DNA from: Sabellastarte sp. h YS-2021
Taxonomy: Eukaryota; Annelida; Polychaeta; Sabellida; Sabellidae
Assembly: GCA_964017235.1 (NCBI GenBank)
Contig: OZ024936.1
Location: 88,572,537 to 88,636,536 of the forward strand
Direction of reading: 5' to 3'
DNA: 64,000 nucleotides
Part shown: positions 57,597-64,000 of the stretch, one piece after another
Layout of the letters: every line of letters starts with the position of its first letter
How positions within the stretch are numbered: the first letter of the stretch is position 1
Notes under the pieces: model-generated
Seen by the model: the letters and a program-made list of their open reading frames with translations, nothing else
The model's database searches: none
Told to the model about the DNA's origin: nothing
Program-made: the position numbers and the translations under genes

Positions 57597-60500
57597 ATGT
57601 ATTTGCCTGGTATGTATTTGCCTAGTATGTCACTTTTCAAATCAATGGGAGGCATAGCAATTCTTATATGGACTGCATGCAACCAATTTTATCGCTTGTT
57701 TGTTGCTGATTTCGATTTAAATTGGAGCATTTATATATCAGCCGGTTACAATATTATATCTGAAAGCTTCTCACTCTTTCATATAACTGTTAAAATTTCA
57801 TGGGATATCGAGCAGAATCCTGGTCCTTCTGATTCAGATAATACAAATGCAGATTGTTGTTTATCACTTTGTCACTTAAATGTTAGAAGTCTTAAAACTA
57901 AATTTCAAGGAATCAATGTAACAATGGAATTAATTCGTCATGACTTGTCACATAAATTTAGTATTATTACAGTCAGTGAAACCTGGTTGTCAGATACTGA
58001 CAATTTGAATGACTACTTGATAGATGGGTTTCAACCACCATTTGTGTTAAATAGACCCACACGAGCAGGAGGTGTGTTATGTTGGGTCAGGAATAATATT
58101 GCTGCTAAACGTAGGAAAGATCTAGAAAGTAGTCACATTGAAGCTCTTTGGCTCGAAATAAGATCCAACAATAACAAATTCCTACTTTGCACTGTCTACC
58201 GTCCACCTTCACAAGCTGATTTTTATGATCATTTTCAAGTATGTATGGATAGTGTACAGCAAAGTAATATTCCATTTCATATTATCATAGGTGACCTAAA
58301 CTCTGACCCAAATACTAATTTTGGCCAAAAGCTGAGCACTTTTGCAAACATAAATAATCTGTCCCTACATATAAACTTGCCAACAAGAATAACAAGCAAC
58401 TCCAGTACAATTTTGGACCAATGTATGTCGAACTGTCCCATGTTTATTCGAGGGGCTGGAGTATTGCCCCCATTGGCAAATAATGATCATTGCACTATTC
58501 ATTTGAAAATCTTGTTTAAGGTAGACCCAGCAAAATCCTACCAAAGACAAGTGTGGGACTTTTCTGCTGCAGATATAACTGGTTATGTCAACTTTCTCCA
58601 AAATTTTAACTTTGACACTTTTTTCACTGGCCAATATTCTGTTGACCAAGCATGTGAGTTGTTAACAGATGCTGTACTTGGAGCTGCAAAGCAGTTTATT
58701 CCAAATAGAATTGTTACAATTCGTCCATCGGACAAGTCTTTTTACAATAGCAACCTCAGGCATTTGAAACTTAAACTCGATCGGCTTCATAAAAAGGCAA
58801 AAACTTTGAACACCCCAGATATCTGGGCACGTTTTAGGCATGACCGAAATGAATATATGAGAGAAGTGAAAAAAGCTAAATGTGAATACTCGAAGGAAAT
58901 GTACAATCAGGTAAATACCTATGATACTTCTTCCAAAAACTTTTTTAGTTTTGCAAAAAAATGCTTTTCTCATGCAAGTGACAATGCAATTCCACCAATC
59001 ATTGCTGAGAATGGGAAAATCATAGTGGATGATAAGGATAAAGCAACACATTTTAATAAGTATTTTGCCACTGCTTCATTGATTGATGAGTCAAATAGCA
59101 CTATCCCAAGAACATCGGTTAGTTCTGTGGAGATTCTGAATGATTTCTCTATTGGTGAAACTGAGGTCTCTGACCAGATTAAGTTCTTAAACGTGAACAA
59201 ATCATATGGTCCGGATGGTATTTCTCCAAGGTTTATTAAAATGTCAGGACAGACTTTAGTTAAACCTCTGACAAAGCTTTTTAACATGTCCCTCCAGAAT
59301 GGAATTTTTCCATCCAAATGGAAAAAGGCTAATGTCTTGCCACTTCATAAGAAATCATCAAAACAATATGCTGATAACTACAGGCCTGTTTCACTACTTT
59401 GTACATTGGGCAAGATTTTTGAACGCATTGTGTTTAAACATGTGTATAATCACCTGCATGAAAACAAACTACTTAGCATATGGCAATCTGGCTTTATCCC
59501 TGGATCCTCAACTGTAACACAATTAATAGAATTGTGTCATAAATTTTCATGTGCTTTGGATGAATGTGTGTTGTTTACTTAGATATTTCTAAAGCATTTG
59601 ACAAGGTGTGGCACAAAGGCTTATTGTTTAAGCTTAAAAAATTTGGTATTCAAGGTAATATGCTTCAGTGGTTCTCCAGTTATTTGTCCGACCGCTCTCA
59701 AAAAGTTCTCATAAGTGGCCAATTTTCTGATTGGATAAAGATATTAGCAGGTGTGCCCCAGGGATCAGTCTTAGGTCCACTCCTTTTTCTAATATTCATC
59801 AACGATATTACAGATGTTGTCATGAACTGTAATATTAGACTTTTTGCTGATGATACTTGTTTATTCATAAATGTCAAGAACCACATAGAAGCAGCAACAT
59901 TAATCAATCAAGATTTAAAAAATATTGAAGAATGGGCAAAACAGTGGCTTGTGACCTTTAGTCCGTCAAAAACTGAGAGCATGGTAATTTCATTGAAACA
60001 TCATGAAGTAAATAGCTTTCCAAGACTTGTATTCTACAACACACCAATAGCTCAAGTAAAGTCTCATAAACACATTGGACTGTGGATTTCACACAATCTT
60101 AAATGGAACAAACACATAGACAGCTTAGTTGAGAAATGCTCAAAACATATTGGTATTCTAAAACTCTTGAAGTTTAAACTTCATAGAAATGCTCTTGAGA
60201 AAATATTTCTTGCTTATATTCGACCCATCATGGAATATGCTGATGTAATCTGGGCTGGTGCACCTATCAGTGTGCTTTCAAAACTTGATCACATTTTAGT
60301 AGAAGCAATGAGAGCTGTAACAGGGGCCCCTGCTAGGTCAAATATTTCGAATTTGTTTCAAGAAACTGGTTGGACTACTCTTACTGTCAGAAGAGAAGTT
60401 CATACATTAAAAATGATCTTTAAAATTTCAAACAATATCTGTCCGATATATCTCAATAATATTTTGCCGCCAGTTATCACAGACTATCCAACAAATACAG

Positions 60501-61063
60501 CAAATCTACGCCACAATATAAGATCAAGGGCAGTTCTTGGCAATTTTCCAGTAGCTAGAACTCGTACAAAACTCCATGAACATATGTTTCCAGCATGGGG
60601 TATGAGATTATGGAATGCTCTACCAAATGAGTTAAAACAGTTATCCTCTTTAAAATTATTTTCGTCTGAACTTTACAAATTGAAAAACTCTGAGCGTCAG
60701 TCAAAGTTAAAACGGAAATTATACTGTTACGGAAATCGTATTGTTAATATAACACATGCCTGCTTAAGAATGAAGTGCAGTAAGCTGAACTCCCATTTAA
60801 AACAAACTTTGCATGTTATTGAGGACGAAGCTTGTGCATGTGGTCATCCTCACGAAAACGCTCTTCATTTCTTCTTACATTGCCCTTTGTATGATAATAT
60901 CCGTCAAAACTTGCAAGAGTCTGTTCCAAATTTTAGGAATATACAATACACTCCTGACATTTTACTTTTTGGTAGTAATGATTTAAGCTATGAAGAAAAT
61001 TTAGTTATTTTCGATGCAGTCCATAACTTTATCTCCCAATCGAAGCGTTTTATTCTTAATTAA
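57597..61063 (+). pseudogene. LINE ORF2: endonuclease and reverse transcriptase (one frameshift)
   Basis: ATG at 57597. The endonuclease has LCHLNVRSLKTKF, ITVSETWLSD, LCTVYRPPSQADF, IIGDLNSDPN and ANNDHCTIHL. The RT has NKSYGPDGISPRFIKMS, WKKANVLPLHKK, DNYRPVSLLCTLGKIF and WQSGFIPGSSTVTQL. The frame ends at TAG 59580 and resumes from 59564 with VVYLDISKAFDKVWHKGL, AGVPQGSVLGPLLFLIFIND and RLFADDTCLF, so one base is lost near 59562. The tail has EDEACACGHPHENALHFF then LHCP, the zinc-finger-like motif of I/Nimb-type LINEs. All RT catalytic residues are intact. Confidence 0.92.
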
Positions 61064-61210
61064 GTACCAGTGGCTGTTCATTTCATTCATCTTCATTTCA
61101 TTTCATGTCATTTGTATATACTTCATCTGCAAAAGGACGTGGTATAATTGTACTTTTTGTAATTGTACGATTGTTGTCCGATTGTGAATAAAATATGTTT
61201 AAATAAAAAT

Positions 61211-62768
61211 AAAACTATTGCATTTAGAGAATTTCGTATAAATATGTTATTCAGCTACTTTTGGGTCAGCTATAACATAGTAAAATTTCAGACCTGTAGC
61301 TACATGGCATAGCTGAGTAATAGCTACTTTTAGGTTATCACTGTTGAGTAAATCACTTATAACTTGAAAACTATTGCGTTTAGAGTATTTTGTTTAAATA
61401 TGTTATTCACCTATTTTGGGGTCAGCTATAACATAGTGAAGTTCCAGACCTGTGGCTCCTTGCATAGCTGAGTAATAGCTACTTTGAAGTTCTCACTATT
61501 GAGTAAATCAGTTGTAATTGGAAAACTATTGCATTTAGAGAATTTCATATAAATATGTTATTCAGCTACTTTTGGGTCAGCTATAACATAGTAAAATTTC
61601 AGACCTGTAGCTCATGGCATAGCTGAGTAATAGCTACTTTTAGGTTATCACTGTTGAGTAAATCACTTATAACTTGAAAAGTGTTGCATTTAGAGCATTT
61701 TGTTAAAATATGTTATTCAGCTACTTTTTTCATAGCTACAATATGGTGAGTAAGTTGGGTGTCTGTCTCAATAGCTAAGTGAGTAATAGCTACTTTTGGG
61801 CTTTTCAGTAACTTCCATCATGAGTAAAATCACTTGTAACTTAAAAACTATTGCATTTAGAGAATTTCGTATAAATATGTTATTCAGCTACTTTTGGGCC
61901 AGCTATAACATAGTAAAATTTCAGACCTGTAGCTCATGGCATAGCTGAGTAATAGCTACTTTTAGGTTATCACTGTTGAATAAATCACTTATAACTTGAA
62001 AACTATTGCATTTAGAGTATTTTGTTTCAATATGTTATTCACCTATTTTGGGGTCAGCTATAACAGAGTGAAGTTTCAGACCTGTGGCTCATTTCATAGC
62101 TGAGTAATAGCTACTTTGAAGTTCTCACTGTTGAGTAAATCAGTTATAATTGGAAAACTATTGCATTTACAGAAATTTGTACAAATATGTTATTCAGCTA
62201 CTTTTGGGTCAGCTATAACATAGTGAAATTATAGACCTATAGCTCCTGGCACAACTGAGCAATAGCTATTCTCAGGTACTGACTGTTGAGTAAATCAGCT
62301 ATAACTTGAAAAATATTGCATTTGGAGTATTTTGTTAAAATATATTGTTCACCTACTTTTGGATCAGCTATAACATAGTGAAATTACAGACCTATAGCTC
62401 ATGGCATAGCGGAGCAATAGCTATTTTCAGGTTCTCACTATTGAGTAAATCAGTTGTAGCTTGAAAACTATTGCATTTACAGTAGTTTGCTTAAATATGT
62501 TGTTCACCTACTTTTGGGTTAGCTATAACATAGTAAAATTTCAGACATGTAGCTCATTGCATAGCTGAGTAATAGTTCCTTTGAGGTTCTCACTGTTGAG
62601 TAAATCAGTTGTAACTTGAAAACTATTACATTTAGAGTAATTTGTTAAATATGTTATTCACAGAATTTTTGGTCAGCTATAACATAGTGAAATTGCAGAC
62701 CTCTATGTCATGGCATAGCTGAGCAATAGCTACTTTCAGGTTCTCACTGTTGAGTAAATCATTGTATC
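61211..62768 (+). repeat. 155-bp tandem array of Helentron-like family 3
   Basis: About ten units with CAGCTATAACATAGT at steps of 154-161 bp (61267, 61423, 61578, ...), GACCTGTAGCTCATGGCATA and GAGTAATAGCTACTTT. One unit (61731) has a variant CATAGCTACAATATGG block, also seen at 54057. Confidence 0.9.
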
Positions 62769-62984
62769 CACTGGATAGCCGCAGTGTGTAGAGAGAGATT
62801 TCACCATTACTGCTCTGATGAAAAAAAATATTATAGCTAGCTTTCTTAAGTTTGCAGTATATATTAATAACCATAAAATGTTGTCTGGGAATATTTTTGG
62901 CCTCATTTTGAGAAACAAGATGGCCGCCACAGGTGTTTTTTGTCAGTCATGAAAAGTGCTTATGTCTCCCTTATTATTGATCCT

Positions 62985-63520
62985 AGAGGTTTGGGATGAT
63001 AAACCAACCTGTAGGAAATCATGGGGTGGGAATCTTTTGGTGTGGTCAGATTTGACCTTCAATGACCCCTCCTTCAAGGTCAAACAAGGATAGCCAAACT
63101 TAAAAGTGCTTATAACTCGCTTATTATTGGTCCCAGAGGTTTGGGATGGTAAACAGACAGGAAATCATGGGCTGTGAATCTGTTGATATGGTCTGATTTG
63201 ACCTTGGAACCCTCCTTCAAGGTCAAATGAGGATAGCGAAAATTGAAAGTGCCTACAACTCGCTTATTATTGGTGACAGAGATTTGGGATGGTTTACCAT
63301 CCCATAGGAAATCATTGGCTCGGAATCTTTGGTATGGTCAGATTTGACCTTTGGACCCCTCCTTCAAGGTCAAATGAGGACAGCCAAGCTTAAAAGTGCT
63401 TATAACTCATTTATAATTGGTCCTAGAGGTTTGGAATGGTAAACCATAGGAAATCATGGGCTGGGAATGTATTTGTGTGGTTAGATTTGACCTTGGACCC
63501 CTTCTTCAAGGTCGAACGAG
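62985..63520 (+). repeat. 145-bp tandem array of Helentron-like family 3
   Basis: About four units with GGAAATCATGGGCTGGGAAT, TTGACCTTGGACCCCTCCTT and AACTCGCTTATTATTGGTCC. The counterpart is at 560-1360. Confidence 0.9.
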
Positions 63521-63810
63521 GATATTGCATTTGTAGTATTTCTTTAAATATGTTTTAACCTATTTTTTACACTTAAACAATTACCTTGTTATTTTCCTTC
63601 ATAATACCATTTACAGGGCACAACTTTTTTATCCTTTTCTTCTGTCAGCTTCGGAATTTCTTTCGAACTTGCTGTTCAGTTACCATTTACTGTATTTCTG
63701 TACAGCCCTTTTCCTGATAATTATTCTGTCCTCTAATCACCTTCACAAATCAAAAACACTCAGTCAGCTGACACAGTGCCCGTTCACGGGCACTCTCCTC
63801 TTGTTTTCAG

Positions 63811-63936
63811 GTTGCCCGCGTTTTCCGGAATATCCCTTACTTCCATATCATGGTGTGTGGGCATGTTTTTTCAGGTTGTACGTGTTCCGGAACATCCCTT
63901 ACTTCCATATCATGGTGTGTGGGCATGTTTTTTCAG
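63811..63936 (+). repeat. Two tandem copies of the exon start with competing splice acceptors
   Basis: Units 63811-63874 (64 bp) and 63875-63936 (62 bp) each consist of about 48 bases of the GGDGT exon start followed by GCATGTTTTTTCAG, a copied acceptor. Acceptors end at 63810, 63874 and 63936. Unit 1 has two extra T, so entering at 63811 reads through both units without a stop and returns to frame after 126 bases (42 codons). Entering at 63875 puts the catalytic loop out of frame. They are probably decoy or alternative 3' splice sites created by local duplication. Confidence 0.8.
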
Positions 63937-64000
63937 GTTGTACGTGTTCCGGAACATCCCTTACTTCCGTATCATGGTTTGTGGCGGAGACGGCACTGTG
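63937..64000 (+). CDS. DGKQ: DGKQ-like exon: glycine-rich GGDGT loop of the kinase domain (runs off the window)
   Basis: After acceptor TTTTTTCAG, the first G completes Gly from the previous exon. The exon then reads LYVFRNIPYFRIMVCGGDGT plus V, to the window edge. CGGDGTV is the conserved phosphate/ATP-binding loop of diacylglycerol kinases. Of the three tandem copies of this exon start, only this one continues into GGDGT, so it is taken as the real exon. The remainder of the catalytic and accessory domains lies to the right. Confidence 0.95.

Larger units (their letters stand above)
54491..61210 (+). mobile_element. Near-full-length LINE (I/Nimb-like) with 8-bp target duplication
   Basis: The element is bounded by AAAACTAT at 54483-54490 and again at 61211-61218, interrupting a 155-bp repeat unit. 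It carries two ORFs and an A-rich 3' end (GAATAAAATATGTTTAAATA). ORF2 has an apurinic-type endonuclease, RT and a C-terminal CCHC-like motif. ORF1 has a coiled coil, an L1 ORF1-like RNA-binding region and a NADAR domain. Each ORF has a single apparent frameshift, so the insertion is recent. Confidence 0.88.
47460..63805 (+). mobile_element. Composite Helentron-like element family 3, copy 2, with nested retrotransposons
   Basis: The 5' end is the hairpin ATGTCAGCTGAC-TTGTCA-GTCAGCTGACAT (47460-47489) and a GGGCGTCCGCGTCCGCGTG stretch. The 3' end is GTCAGCTGACAC, hairpin GTGCCCGTTCACGGGCAC (63776-63793) and TCTCCTCTTGTT. The core is 155-bp units (53980-54490, 61211-62768) and 145-bp units (62985-63520), homologous to 1-1647. 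A DIRS element and a LINE are inserted in it. Without those two the element would be about 3.5 kb. The flanks are the two halves of one exon/acceptor unit of the DGKQ-like gene, which fixes both ends to within a few T residues. Confidence 0.78.

Noticed and set aside
47460..63805. Interpretation as a giant autonomous Helitron carrying captured RT genes
   Set aside because: No Rep/helicase motifs were seen, and the RT-bearing parts have their own ends (DIRS inverted repeats, LINE target duplication), so they are nested insertions.

Overview
This window is animal nuclear DNA, AT-rich and intron-heavy, with one protein-coding gene in a dense bed of transposable elements. The mix of elements (a DIRS-type tyrosine-recombinase retrotransposon, Helentron-like elements with minisatellite cores as in the bivalve 'pearl' elements, CR1-like and I/Nimb-like LINEs, many MITEs) points to a lophotrochozoan, most likely a bivalve mollusc. 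The species is inferred, not proven.

The gene is a diacylglycerol kinase theta orthologue (DGKQ-like) on the + strand. Ten exons are visible between 10410 and the right edge. All have GT-AG junctions and compatible phases: linker 10410-10499; first RA-like domain 11222-11316 and 13664-13736; RA domain 22475-22725, 23451-23564 and 28741-28833; an RRM-shaped segment 29938-30067 joined to either 32161-32318 or 41546-41703; and the start of the catalytic domain 45531-45682 and 63937-64000. The C1 zinc fingers (upstream) and most of the kinase domain (downstream) lie outside. Two 158-bp exons of equal phase behave as a mutually exclusive pair. The last exon has three tandem 3' splice sites, and the first alternative exon is followed by a row of copied 5' splice sites.

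The introns hold several non-autonomous Helentron-like families: 3' end of one copy at 1-1647; relic 3424-6420; 14626-17886; 24211-28065; 33489-36773; 38152-39599; and a 16.3-kb composite 47460-63805. The composite sits inside the repeated splice-acceptor unit of the catalytic exon. It contains a DIRS element (47635-53747) and a 6.7-kb LINE (54491-61210) whose first ORF carries a C-terminal NADAR domain. TA-flanked and 8-bp-TSD (hAT) MITEs, fold-backs, tRNA-derived SINE heads and a 5'-truncated LINE on the - strand fill much of the rest.

Only the DGKQ-like exons look like host coding sequence. The retroelement ORFs are largely recognisable but interrupted by frameshifts. Most other open frames are by-products of tandem repeats.
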